A DNA stretch of 64,000 nt from Bradyrhizobium sp. RP6 (lineage in GTDB: Bacteria; Pseudomonadota; Alphaproteobacteria; Rhizobiales; Xanthobacteraceae), in the NCBI RefSeq assembly GCF_003837805.1, contig NZ_RQIT01000020.1:1-64000 (forward strand), read 5' to 3'. This document shows positions 1-7,490 of this stretch, one piece after another. Within the stretch, counting starts at the first letter, position 1. The number at the start of each line of letters is the position of its first letter. Made by a program: the position numbers and the translations under genes. Under the pieces are notes generated by a model. It ran no database searches. It was not told the DNA's origin and saw only the letters and a program-made list of their open reading frames with translations.

Positions 1-125
1 CCACCGCCGCCGATATGGGCGCCACCGCCTCCGCCAACTCCGGGACGCTGGGCAAAGCTCGGCGTCGCGAAGGGAAGAGCCAGCGCCACCGCGGCAGCGG
101 CACTCAAAATTTTCAGACTGTTCAT
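1..125 (-). CDS. Gly-rich exported protein, 5' end only
   Basis: Only the first 41 codons lie in the window; the gene runs off the left edge. Translation from the ATG at 123-125 (minus) gives a clear Sec signal peptide: MNSLK, a hydrophobic Ala/Leu core, then cleavage after an SFA motif near residue 25. The mature start is RPGVGGGGGAHIGGGG. A strong Shine-Dalgarno (AAAGGAG) sits 7 bases upstream. The glycine-rich start is typical of small low-complexity periplasmic or outer-membrane proteins of Bradyrhizobium, but no family can be assigned from this fragment. It is divergent from the NDUFA12 gene. Confidence 0.7.
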   Translation of the reverse strand, partial: MNSLKILSAAAAVALALPFATPSFAQRPGVGGGGGAHIGGG

Positions 126-362
126 GGTTAAACTCCTTTCCCGGAAAGCAAACCCTATGCAAGCGCTGGGGTTCCCGGGGATCATGCCGGTTTGCGTGCG
201 AATCGAGCCTCACGCGTTGCCGCTGTACGGGGCATGAATGGATCGCGTCCGCTTTGTGGCAGGGGCGGAAGCGGCATCGCTGAGGGAGGCCGTCGCACTG
301 CCGATCTGGACATTTCGCCGCTCCGATGGCATCAGGACCCGACGAAGCAGGGCCCGTGCCGC

Positions 363-770
363 ATGAAACAATTCTTCCTCAAGTTCTTCACCTGGTGGAA
401 CGGCCAGACTTTTGGCACCCAGCTCTGGACCAAGAGGTACGGGGAGCTGGTCGGCCAGGACGAGCAGGGCAATCGCTACTATCGCACCCGCGGCGGGGCG
501 GTCGATCCGACGCTCGGCTTCGAGCGGCGCTGGGTCGTCTATAACGGCTATGCCGAAGCGAGCCGGATTCCGCCGTCCTGGCACGGCTGGATTCATCATG
601 TCGTCGACGTACCGCCGACCGAGGCCAGCTACCAGCCGCGCGAGTGGGAAAAGCCGCACCAGCCGAATCTCACCGGCACGCCGAGGGCCTATCGTCCCTC
701 CGGCTCGACACTTGCCAGCGGCCGGCGTCCGAAGGCGACCGGCGACTACCAGCCCTGGACGCCCGGCTAG
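363..770 (+). CDS. NADH:ubiquinone oxidoreductase subunit NDUFA12
   Basis: This 135-residue protein is the alphaproteobacterial homologue of the mitochondrial complex I accessory subunit NDUFA12 (B17.2). It sits on the cytoplasmic (matrix-equivalent) arm and helps complex I assembly. Family marks include the start MKQFFLKFFTWWNGQTFGT, the YGELVGQDEQGNRYY segment, the RRWVVYNG block and the PPSWHGWIHH block around residues 70-90, followed by a Pro-rich tail. The open frame extends upstream to 192, but homology begins at the ATG at 363, so that start is used. In many Rhizobiales a DUF2155 gene follows directly; here that gene is about 9 kb away. Confidence 0.9.
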   Translation: MKQFFLKFFTWWNGQTFGTQLWTKRYGELVGQDEQGNRYYRTRGGAVDPTLGFERRWVVYNGYAEASRIPPSWHGWIHHVVDVPPTEASYQPREWEKPHQPNLTGTPRAYRPSGSTLASGRRPKATGDYQPWTPG

Positions 771-1071
771 CCTTTTCACCCCAGCGAACTGCCGTCGTCC
801 GAAGCGGATGCACATGCATCCGCGCGACACTGCTGTGGACAACGGGAACAGCGGGGATGCCGATTGCGCGGGCGTTGCATCGATGCCGGCGATGCGGCTC
901 AATGATCCCATCTTACGGAGATGGGAGACCATCGCGTTCGGTTCGGGCCACAGTTCGCGACTGTCCCGAAATGCAGCGGCCGCCGACCAGGACTCGATCG
1001 GGAGATAGGCCCCCGGTCTGGAAGCTCCGAAATCGCCCGATGTGAATGTGCAGCCGCCGTAAGACAGGAAG
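771..1071. other. Gene-free gap with three hairpins
   Basis: There is no convincing reading frame between NDUFA12 and the terminator at 1072. The stretch is structured. GCGGATGC pairs with GCATCCGC (804-811/816-823, loop ACAT). CCCATCT pairs with AGATGGG (907-913/919-925). A bulged stem TTCGGG-CC-ACAGT / ACTGT-CCCGAA lies near 940-975. With the terminator just downstream, this could be a small RNA or a structured 3' untranslated region of the NDUFA12 transcript. I cannot match it to a named RNA family. Confidence 0.4.
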
Positions 1072-1100
1072 GGCCGCTCGGGAAACCGGGCGGCCTTTTT
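1072..1100 (+). terminator. Rho-independent terminator
   Basis: A 10-bp GC-rich stem (1072-1081 with 1086-1095, one G-U pair) is closed by a GAAA tetraloop and followed at once by five T residues. It faces plus-strand transcription and would end either the NDUFA12 transcript or a small RNA from the 771-1071 gap. Confidence 0.75.
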
Positions 1101-1108
1101 CTGTTGGG

Positions 1109-1239
1109 GCGGACGCGGCGCAGCGCCCTCTCTGGCGATGCGCTGCAGAGCCGGGGCCATGTCGCAGCGGTCTGTGTAGTTTCCTGTGTCCCGGCTCGCC
1201 GGAGCAGCGTTGCACGCTGCACCGCGTCCGGACACGAGA
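1109..1239. repeat. Palindromic intergenic repeat, composite
   Basis: The segment contains two inverted relatives of one unit. One reads on the minus strand (CCGGCTCTGCAGCGCATCGC near 1160-1135). The other reads on the plus strand from about 1192 and ends CGCGTCCGGACACGAGA. The plus-strand unit closely resembles 61138-61189 in this window (ending TGCGTCCGGGGCACGAGA). It is a REP/BIME-like dispersed element lying just past the stop of the DJ-1 gene. Confidence 0.6.
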
Positions 1240-1246
1240 TCGGAGT

Positions 1247-1933
1247 CTAGTTCACCCGCTCGGCCGCGCGCTTGACCGCTTCCAGGCGCCGCGCCTGATT
1301 CTGCGCGCCGCGCTCCCTCAGCAACGCCATCACCTCGGCGGGCGCGGTGTCGGGCGAGCCGGAATTGAACGGCGGGGCAGGATTGTATTCCATCTGGAGC
1401 TGGATCGCTTCCGCCGTCGTGCGATCGACCATGATCGACACCAGCGTCAGCGCGAAATCGATGCCGGCGGTGACGCCGCCGCCGGTGATGCGGTTGCGAT
1501 CGATGCAGACGCGCGTCTTCGTCGGCGTCGCGCCGAACTGCGCGAGCATGTCCATCGCGCTCCAATGGGTGGCGGCGCGGTAGCCCTTCAACAGGCCTGC
1601 GGCGCCGAGGGCCAGCGATCCCGTGCAGACCGAGGTGACGTATTTGGCGCCATCGGCCTGCCTGCGCAGGAAGTCGAGCACGTCCTCGTCGCCGAGCAGG
1701 TCGTTGGTGCCGCCGCCGCCGGGCACGCAGATCACGTCGAGTTGAGGACAGTTCGCGAACGTCGTGGTCGGCGTCAGCGTCATCACGGAATCGCTCGGCA
1801 CCGGTTCGATCCGCTTCCAGATCAGGTGCAATTTTACGCCGGGAGCCATGGCGAACACCTGCAGGGGGCCGGTGAAGTCCAGCTGGGTGACGCGCGGAAA
1901 CACCAACAGACCAATCTGGAGCGGTGACGACAT
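1247..1933 (-). CDS. DJ-1/PfpI family protein, isonitrile hydratase-like
   Basis: A 228-residue cytoplasmic protein of the DJ-1/PfpI superfamily, closest in pattern to isocyanide (isonitrile) hydratase, which adds water to isonitriles to give N-formamides. Asp19 (TQLDF), Cys103 and Thr104 (TSVCTGS) correspond to the Asp/Cys/Thr catalytic set of the Pseudomonas enzyme. The fold marks LLVFPRVTQLDFTGP and the ATHWSAMD block are present. The start at 1933 is chosen because GGAGG lies 7-8 bases upstream; a longer in-frame ATG at 1948 overlaps that site. It is divergent from a GlxA-type regulator of the same superfamily. Substrate remains inferred; another small DJ-1 hydratase or glyoxalase role is possible. 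Confidence 0.8.
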   Translation of the reverse strand: MSSPLQIGLLVFPRVTQLDFTGPLQVFAMAPGVKLHLIWKRIEPVPSDSVMTLTPTTTFANCPQLDVICVPGGGGTNDLLGDEDVLDFLRRQADGAKYVTSVCTGSLALGAAGLLKGYRAATHWSAMDMLAQFGATPTKTRVCIDRNRITGGGVTAGIDFALTLVSIMVDRTTAEAIQLQMEYNPAPPFNSGSPDTAPAEVMALLRERGAQNQARRLEAVKRAAERVN

Positions 1934-1988
1934 CGGCAGATCCTCCAATTACGAGCTTGACGCCGGCAGGATGTCATGGTGCCTTCCC

Positions 1989-2021
1989 GTCCGAAATGGC
2001 ATAATTCCCTCTCTTTCGGAC
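1989..2021. promoter_or_regulatory. Inverted repeat between divergent DJ-1 genes
   Basis: GTCCGAAA at 1989-1996 is mirrored perfectly by TTTCGGAC at 2014-2021, with a 17-bp spacer (centres 25 bp apart). It lies in the 108-bp region between the divergent starts at 1933 and 2042, so it could be the operator through which the GlxA-type regulator controls both genes. Function is inferred from position and symmetry only. Confidence 0.4.
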
Positions 2022-2041
2022 ATGTCGTTAGGAGTTGGCCC

Positions 2042-2980
2042 ATGATCGGCATTCTGATCTTCCCGGATTTCCAGCTGCTCGATGCGGCAGGCCCGATCTC
2101 GGCGTTCGAGATCGCAGCGCGCTGCACCGGCAAGGCGCCGGCCATCCGGGTGCTGGCAACCAAGCCGGGACTCGTGCGCAGCTCATCCGGTGTCGAGATG
2201 ATGGCGCGTGACTTCAAGGCCGCAAACGCGATCACGACGCTGGTCGTGGCCGGCGGTGTCGGCGTTGCCGATGCCGCGCGCTGCGAGGTCACGCGGGCCT
2301 TCGTCCAGCGGCTGGCAAAGCGTGGCGTTCGGGTCGCGAGCGTTTGCTCGGGAGCCTATGTGCTCGCCGAAGCGGGACTTCTCGACGGCCGCCGTGCCAC
2401 CACGCATTGGGGGCGGACGCGCGATTTCGTCGCGCGCTTTCCCAAGGTGAAGTTCGAGCCGGACCAGATCTTCACCCGGGACGGCAATGTCTGGACCTCG
2501 GCAGGCATTTCCGCGGGTATCGATCTCGCGCTCGCGATGATCACCGAAGACCACGGTGAGGAGATCGCACAGCAGACCGCACGCCAGCTCGTGCTCTATC
2601 ACCGTCGCAGCGGCGGCCAGTCGCAATTCTCCTCGCTGCTGGAGCTGAAGACGCCGAACGGGCGCTTCGGCGCGCTGTTGTCATGGGCACGTGAAAATCT
2701 CGACGCGCCGCTGACGGTGGAAGATCTCGCCGATCGCGCCGGCATGAGCGCACGACATTTTGCCCGCGCGTTTGCCGCCGAGACCGGCACGACGCCATCC
2801 AAGGCGATCGAGCGCCTGCGGCTCGAAGTGGCGCGCGAGCGCGTACAGTCCTCGCGCGAGGCGATCGAGCTCGTTGCGGAAACGACTGGATTCCGCGATC
2901 CCGAACGAATGCGCCGCGCCTTCATCCGCGCCTTCGGCCAGCCGCCGCAGGCACTGCGGCGCGCGGCGCGGGTGGGGTAG
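2042..2980 (+). CDS. GlxA family AraC-type transcriptional regulator
   Basis: A 312-residue regulator. The N-terminal DJ-1/PfpI-like domain (residues 1 to about 170) has the GILIFPDFQLLDAAGP start and a nucleophile-elbow-like VASVCSGAYVLAEAG. The C-terminal AraC/XylS double helix-turn-helix covers roughly 210-312, with LTVEDLADRAGMSARHFARAF as first helix pair and AETTGFRDPERMRRAF as second. The ATG at 2042 has AGGAG upstream and matches the domain start; the in-frame extension to 1976 has no such support. Members of this family often control a neighbouring metabolic gene, here probably the divergent isonitrile-hydratase-like gene. A ligand cannot be named. Confidence 0.88.
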   Translation: MIGILIFPDFQLLDAAGPISAFEIAARCTGKAPAIRVLATKPGLVRSSSGVEMMARDFKAANAITTLVVAGGVGVADAARCEVTRAFVQRLAKRGVRVASVCSGAYVLAEAGLLDGRRATTHWGRTRDFVARFPKVKFEPDQIFTRDGNVWTSAGISAGIDLALAMITEDHGEEIAQQTARQLVLYHRRSGGQSQFSSLLELKTPNGRFGALLSWARENLDAPLTVEDLADRAGMSARHFARAFAAETGTTPSKAIERLRLEVARERVQSSREAIELVAETTGFRDPERMRRAFIRAFGQPPQALRRAARVG

Positions 2981-3083
2981 CTGCTTCACGGACACCGTTC
3001 GCGACTGGGTGGGCCAGTTCGATCACACGATGTCAGCCGCGACGTCCCTTTGCGCGATCGGCTGGCCTGCGCCTGCTGCAAGA

Positions 3084-3102
3084 TAATCGATTTTATCGAT
3101 TA
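3084..3102. promoter_or_regulatory. LysR-type operator upstream of yeiH
   Basis: A perfect palindrome TAATCGAT-TTT-ATCGATTA (8-bp arms, 3-bp spacer) lies 84 bp before the yeiH start in an AT-rich patch. It contains the T-N11-A symmetry of LysR-family binding sites. The LysR gene is co-transcribed with yeiH, so autoregulation and control of the whole cluster is the simplest reading. Confidence 0.55.
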
Positions 3103-3185
3103 GTTTTACACGAACAATCCGTTGGATCAATTTATTGGATTCTCCGATCCTCGCTGCGCCAGCGTCGATACCGAGAGATACGCCA

Positions 3186-4244
3186 ATGACCATCGTTCAG
3201 AATTCGCGCCCATACCCCGCCACGCGTGCCATGCGCGACAACATCCTGTCATGTTGGAACTCCGCCCTTGCGATCGTCCCCGGCGTCGCGCTGGCCGGGA
3301 CCATTGCCGCGGTCGCCAACATGATGCGCAGTATTCCCGCCGTCGCGACGTTCAGCCCCATGATCCTGGCGATTGGGATCGGAATGGCCGTGCGCAATCT
3401 CGCCGGAACGCCAGTTCTCGCCCGCGCTGGAATCAGCTTCAGCGTGCGCCGGTTGCTTCGGCTCGCGATCGTTCTCCTGGGCTTCCAGATCACGCTGACT
3501 CAGCTTGCCACCGTCGGCCCCAAGGGGATCCTCATCGTCGCCAGCACGCTCGTTGCCACGTTCGGGTTCACGCTCGCAGCCGGGCGTGCGCTGGGCGTCG
3601 AACGCAAGCTCACTCAACTCATCGCCGCGGGCACCTCGATCTGCGGCGCGTCGGCCGTCGTCGCGACCAACAGCGTCACCGAAGCCTCCGACGAGGACGT
3701 CGCATATGCGATCGCGTGCGTCACGATCTTCGGCTCGATCGCGATGTTCGTCTATCCCATGCTGCCTCGCCTCCTGCATCTCGATGCCGACGCGTACGGC
3801 CTCTGGAGCGGCGCGTCCATTCACGAGATCGCCCAGGTGGCTGCCGCCTCCTTCCAGAACAGCCAGCGAGCGGGTGAAATCGCAACCGTTGCCAAGCTTG
3901 CCCGCGTCATGCTGCTCGCGCCGGTCGTGCTGACCCTGAGCGTCGTCACCCGGGCTTCGGCGCAGCGGGTCGGCGGCAAGTCGGCAAAGCCGCCCATCCC
4001 CTGGTTCGCGATCGGCTTTGTCGCGATAGCCGCACTCAACAGCGTCGTGTGCATTCCGGTGGGCCTCAGGAGCGCGACGATCACGCTCTCGACCTTCCTG
4101 CTGACGATGGCGCTCGCGGCCATGGGCCTTGAGACCGACGTCTCGAAATTGTACGCGGAGGGGCTGCGTCCGGCTATGTTGGGCGGGCTCGCGTTTCTCT
4201 TCATCGCAGGCTTCAGCCTGATCCTCATCAAACTCGTTGGATGA
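3186..4244 (+). CDS. YeiH/UPF0324 family putative sulfate exporter
   Basis: A 352-residue inner-membrane protein with about ten hydrophobic segments, of the YeiH/UPF0324 family (putative sulfate exporter, PSE). Family marks include ILAIGIGMAVRNL, the ARAGISFSVRRLLRLAIVLLG block, LIAAGTSICGASAVVA (residues about 155-170), the GASIHEIAQVAAA block and the C-terminal GLRPAMLGG. The ATG at 3186 begins the conserved part; TTG codons upstream keep the frame open but lack support. The stop overlaps the LysR start (ATGA), so the two are translationally coupled. Next to sulfite dehydrogenase genes and behind a LysR palindrome, a role in exporting sulfite or sulfate is likely. The substrate is inferred. 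Confidence 0.85.
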   Translation: MTIVQNSRPYPATRAMRDNILSCWNSALAIVPGVALAGTIAAVANMMRSIPAVATFSPMILAIGIGMAVRNLAGTPVLARAGISFSVRRLLRLAIVLLGFQITLTQLATVGPKGILIVASTLVATFGFTLAAGRALGVERKLTQLIAAGTSICGASAVVATNSVTEASDEDVAYAIACVTIFGSIAMFVYPMLPRLLHLDADAYGLWSGASIHEIAQVAAASFQNSQRAGEIATVAKLARVMLLAPVVLTLSVVTRASAQRVGGKSAKPPIPWFAIGFVAIAALNSVVCIPVGLRSATITLSTFLLTMALAAMGLETDVSKLYAEGLRPAMLGGLAFLFIAGFSLILIKLVG

Positions 4245-5137
4245 CCATGACGCTCGAACAGCTCCGGATCTTCGCCGCTGTCGCCGACAAGCAGCACGTC
4301 ACTCAGGCCGCCCACGAATTGAATCTGACACAATCGGCCACGAGCGCGGCGATCGCCGCGCTCGAAGGACGCTACGGGGTCAAGCTGTTCGATCGGGTGG
4401 GACGCGGCATCGTTCTCACGCATATGGGCCGGACGTTTCTCGGGGAAGCGCGTGCGGTGCTGGCGCGCGCGCACGCCGCTGAGCAGGTCCTGCGTGATTT
4501 TGCCAGCCTCAAGGCCGGCCGACTGGTGATCGCGGCGAGCCAGACGGTCGGGAGCTACTGGCTTCCGGGGAGATTGCTGGCGTTTCAGGCCGCCCATCCC
4601 GGCATCGAAATCAACGTCAGGATCGCCAACAGCGAGCAGGTCGCAACCGACGTTCGCGACGGCATGGCGGATGTCGGCTTTGTCGAGGGCGACATTGATG
4701 ACTCCGCATTGTCCGCCCGCCGGGTCGACGGTGATGCGTTGGTCGCCGTCGTGGGTGCGCGGCACCCTCTTGCGAGCCAAAAGAAGCTGCCCTCCGACTG
4801 GATGACCCGGACACCGTGGATCCTTCGCGAGCCGGGCTCCGGAACGCGGGCCATGTTCGAACGTGCCCTGAAGAAGCGCGGGGTCCGCCTCGCCGACCTG
4901 ACGGTGCAGCTCGAGCTGGCCTCGAACGAAGCGATCCGGACCGCGGTCGAGGCGGGCGGCTGCGCTGCAGCCGTTTCAGATCTCGTGGTCGAAAAGGCGA
5001 TAGCGGCAAAACGTCTGGTCCGGCTCGAGGACGAATTGGCCAAGCGTTCATTCTACGCGCTTCGTCACAAGGAGCGGCACATCAGCAAGGCGGAAGCCGT
5101 CCTGATGTCCAGCATCGCTGCCGGCGCTGCACCGTAG
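4241..5137 (+). CDS. LysR family transcriptional regulator
   Basis: A 298-residue LysR-type regulator. The N-terminal winged helix-turn-helix covers residues 4-65 (EQLRIFAAVADKQHVTQAA, then SATSAAIAALEGRYG). The effector domain starts near residue 90 (GRLVIAASQTVGSYWLP) and has the two-lobe substrate-binding fold through about 295. The arrangement resembles the enterobacterial YeiE-YeiH pair and the CysB/Cbl group, which sense sulfur compounds. It overlaps yeiH by 4 bases and lies upstream of the sorAB genes. The TAATCGAT palindrome at 3084-3102 is the best candidate binding site. Confidence 0.9.
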   Translation: MTMTLEQLRIFAAVADKQHVTQAAHELNLTQSATSAAIAALEGRYGVKLFDRVGRGIVLTHMGRTFLGEARAVLARAHAAEQVLRDFASLKAGRLVIAASQTVGSYWLPGRLLAFQAAHPGIEINVRIANSEQVATDVRDGMADVGFVEGDIDDSALSARRVDGDALVAVVGARHPLASQKKLPSDWMTRTPWILREPGSGTRAMFERALKKRGVRLADLTVQLELASNEAIRTAVEAGGCAAAVSDLVVEKAIAAKRLVRLEDELAKRSFYALRHKERHISKAEAVLMSSIAAGAAP

Positions 5138-5365
5138 GCAGAGCCTGCGCCCGCCCGTAGCACCTATTCCGCAACGATCGAGCCCACGTCCCGCCGGCGA
5201 GTGCGCCGGCGCGTGTGTGCAAGCGCATGAGGGAATCGATCGCAATCGACGATCAGAACGATCTGATCATCGCGTTGGATTACCGATGCGCCGAGATCTA
5301 CCTCTTTGGACACAGGCAGGCACTTCGAACATTGCGTGCCGGAAATACAGAGATGGAGAACGACA

Positions 5366-5596
5366 ATGACCCATTCACGTCGCGCCTTCCTTGCGATCGC
5401 CCTGTTCGTCGCTGCCGCGTCCACGCTTGGTGCGCCGTCCGCGCTTGCGGGCAGCCCGGTGCACGTGCCGGATCCCAGGGTTGCCGTTCACCCGGAACGA
5501 GGCTTTCGCCAGATCGACAGGCATCTTCCGACCATCCGGCAGGCGCAACCGCACCAGCACGTCGAAGATCCGCTCGCGGACTTGCTCCTCGGATGA
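5366..5596 (+). CDS. Small exported protein, unknown
   Basis: A 76-residue product starting MTHSRRAFLAIALF, a signal peptide with a twin-arginine-like SRRAFL motif and an Ala-rich core ending near ALAG at residue 29. The mature part (about 47 residues) is His-, Pro- and Arg-rich with no recognisable domain. A GGAG sits 8 bases before the ATG. It lies 45 bp before sorA and in the same direction, so it belongs to the sulfite cluster by position. The mature part could itself be a shortened remnant. I do not recognise a family. Confidence 0.5.
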   Translation: MTHSRRAFLAIALFVAAASTLGAPSALAGSPVHVPDPRVAVHPERGFRQIDRHLPTIRQAQPHQHVEDPLADLLLG

Positions 5597-5641
5597 GCCC
5601 GCGGGACTGATCCAGAAAAACCATTCCAACAGGAGGCTTCG

Positions 5642-6764
5642 ATGTCCCAGCATCTCGACTACGCAGGGTTTCCGGCATTGTCCCGCCGCGCCATGCTTCA
5701 AGCCCTCGGGGTTGCCGGCCTCACGCTCGCCGGCTCATCGGTCCGTGCCGATCAGTCGATCCGGCTGCCGATCGCCGGCGAGCCGCGTGATCGGCCGATG
5801 ACGCATGACTTTCCGCAAAAGGGGAGCATGATCCTGCAGCGCTCGCTTCAGGCTGTCCGTGCGCGGTCACGTCAACCAGACCCTCTCGCTGTCCATCGGC
5901 GAGCTGCTCAAGTTGCCCCGTGTCGAGCTTGCCGCCGTCAACCAGTGCTCAGGCAATTCCCGAGGGTTTTTCCTTCCCCGTGTGCCGGGCGCGCAATGGG
6001 CGCATGGCGCGATGGGCAATGCGCGGTGGACGGGAGTCCTGCTCAAGGACGTCCTGGACCGCGCGGGCGTCAAGCCGGGCGCAGTTCAGGTCCGCTTCAA
6101 CGGACTGGACGAGCCGGTCGTGCCCGACGCACCGGACTTTCGCAAGTCGCTCGACATCGATCACGCCCGTGACGGCGAGGTCATGATCGTCTTTGCCATG
6201 AACGGCGAGCAACTGCCGCTCCTCAACGGCTTCCCGCTGCGGCTGATCGTGCCGGGATGGTACTCGACCTATTGGGTCAAGATGCTCAGCGACATCGAGG
6301 TTCTCGATCGCCAGGACGACAATTACTGGATGGCGACTGCCTACACCGTCCCGGATACGCCGCACGCCAACATCAAGCCGGGCCAGACAGGCGTAAAGAT
6401 GGTCCCGATCAGCCGCATGGTGCCACGGTCATTCTTCACGAACATCTCGGACGGCGCATCGCTTCCGGTGGGCGCAGTCGCCACGATCCGCGGCATCGCG
6501 TTCGGCGGTGATGCCGGCGTCGCCAAGGTCGAGCTGTCGATGGATGATGGCCGGACGTGGCAACCCGCGACGCTTGGCGAGGACCACGGCAAGTACAGCT
6601 TCCGCCGCTGGCAGTTGGACATTCCACAACTGACGAAGGGCGGCCATTCGTTGATGGTCCGCTGCACGAACGCCGCCGGCGACATTCAGCCGGGAGCATC
6701 AAACTGGAACACCAGCGGCTTCATGCGCAATGTCGTCGAAACGGTCCAGCTCACCGCGATCTAG
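5642..6764 (+). pseudogene. sorA: Sulfite dehydrogenase SorA, disrupted by internal deletion
   Basis: This is a molybdenum-cofactor sulfite dehydrogenase catalytic subunit of the SorA type (periplasmic sulfite to sulfate), but it is broken. Codons from 5642 (AGGAGG upstream) encode a Tat signal (LSRRAMLQALGVAG) and the first mature residues up to about GSMILQRS at 5845. The rest of the protein resumes from about 5847 in another frame (FRLSVRGHVNQT onward) and runs intact to 6764. Against intact SorA proteins roughly 40 residues are missing at the join, including the FxVRxH substrate-binding stretch. The Moco-ligand cysteine (VNQCSGNSRG), the GNARWTG loop and the C-terminal dimerisation domain remain. 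A GTG-start fragment from 5859 is open but has no ribosome site. Confidence 0.8.
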
Positions 6765-6774
6765 GAGCAACACC

Positions 6775-7104
6775 ATGCGTCACCCCATCTTCGTCATCGG
6801 CACCTCGTTCGCCGCTCTGCTGGCATCCACGCCTGCGTGGCCGGCCCCCGCGATCACCTCCACGACCGTGGAGCTCCCGGCGGGCGACGCGCTCTTTCCC
6901 GGTGGGCCCGAAGCGGATGCCATCAACAACAACTGCCTGGTTTGCCATTCGGCAGACATGGTGCTGAACCAGCCGGCCTTGACCAGGTCCACCTGGGAAT
7001 CCGAGGTGCACAAGATGATCAAGGTCTATGGAGCCCCCGTCGAGGACAGCGACGTGCCCGCGATCGTCGACTATCTTGCCAAGGTCAAAGGAAGCGGCCA
7101 GTGA
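6775..7104 (+). CDS. sorB: Sulfite dehydrogenase cytochrome c subunit SorB-like
   Basis: A 109-residue c-type cytochrome with a Sec signal peptide (first ~23 residues) and one haem-binding CLVCH motif (Cys54, Cys57, His58). It lies 10 bp downstream of the sorA stop with AGGAG before its ATG. In SorAB enzymes this subunit takes electrons from the Moco subunit and passes them to a soluble cytochrome c. The final ALTRSTWESEVHKMIKVYGA and DVPAIVDYLAKVKG helices match the small cytochromes of this pairing. The gene is intact although its partner is not, so it may now be orphaned or serve another oxidoreductase. Confidence 0.85.
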   Translation: MRHPIFVIGTSFAALLASTPAWPAPAITSTTVELPAGDALFPGGPEADAINNNCLVCHSADMVLNQPALTRSTWESEVHKMIKVYGAPVEDSDVPAIVDYLAKVKGSGQ

Positions 7105-7208
7105 TGCCCGGCACCGCTGCCAAGCGCTGCTGAATGGATGAGATCAGGACGTTCTTCCAAAGCGACCACCGCTGAATCTCCCGCCTGAGAAGCGGACTTC
7201 GGCGATGC

Positions 7209-7463
7209 TCATCGATCGGGCTTCTCGCGTACGATCGCGCCCGTCTTGGGGTCGGCATGGAATTCCGTCTTCTGTCCGTTCTTGACGCCTTCGCCCTCCC
7301 ACTGGCCATCGTCGGCTTCAAGTTTGGTGACCTCCGAATAGCCCGACTCCATGACTTTGGCTTTCACTTGCTCCATCGGCATCCAGTCGGGTCCGGGTTG
7401 ATCGGCTCTCGCTGCCGAGCCCACGGCGAGCGAGCCGAGAACCAGAATTGCGGCAAACTTCAT
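7209..7463 (-). CDS. PepSY domain periplasmic protein
   Basis: An 84-residue exported protein: Sec signal peptide of about 20 residues (MKFAAILVLGSLAVGSAARA) followed by one small PepSY-like domain (MPMEQVKAKVMESGYSEVTKLEADDGQWEGEG and EFHADPKTGAIV). Such single-domain proteins are periplasmic and often thought to modulate enzymes or bind metals; the exact function is unknown. AGGAGG stands 6 bases upstream of the ATG. It is the last gene of the minus-strand hydrolase/transporter/PepSY run, 27 bp after the transporter stop. Confidence 0.8.
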   Translation of the reverse strand: MKFAAILVLGSLAVGSAARADQPGPDWMPMEQVKAKVMESGYSEVTKLEADDGQWEGEGVKNGQKTEFHADPKTGAIVREKPDR

Positions 7464-7490
7464 CGCGAACCTCCTTTTCGATGAGAGGCT

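Noticed and set aside
210..1565. 451-codon minus-strand frame over NDUFA12 and the gap
   Set aside because: It runs antisense to NDUFA12 and overlaps the DJ-1 gene in another frame; Arg-rich composition is typical of a shadow frame.
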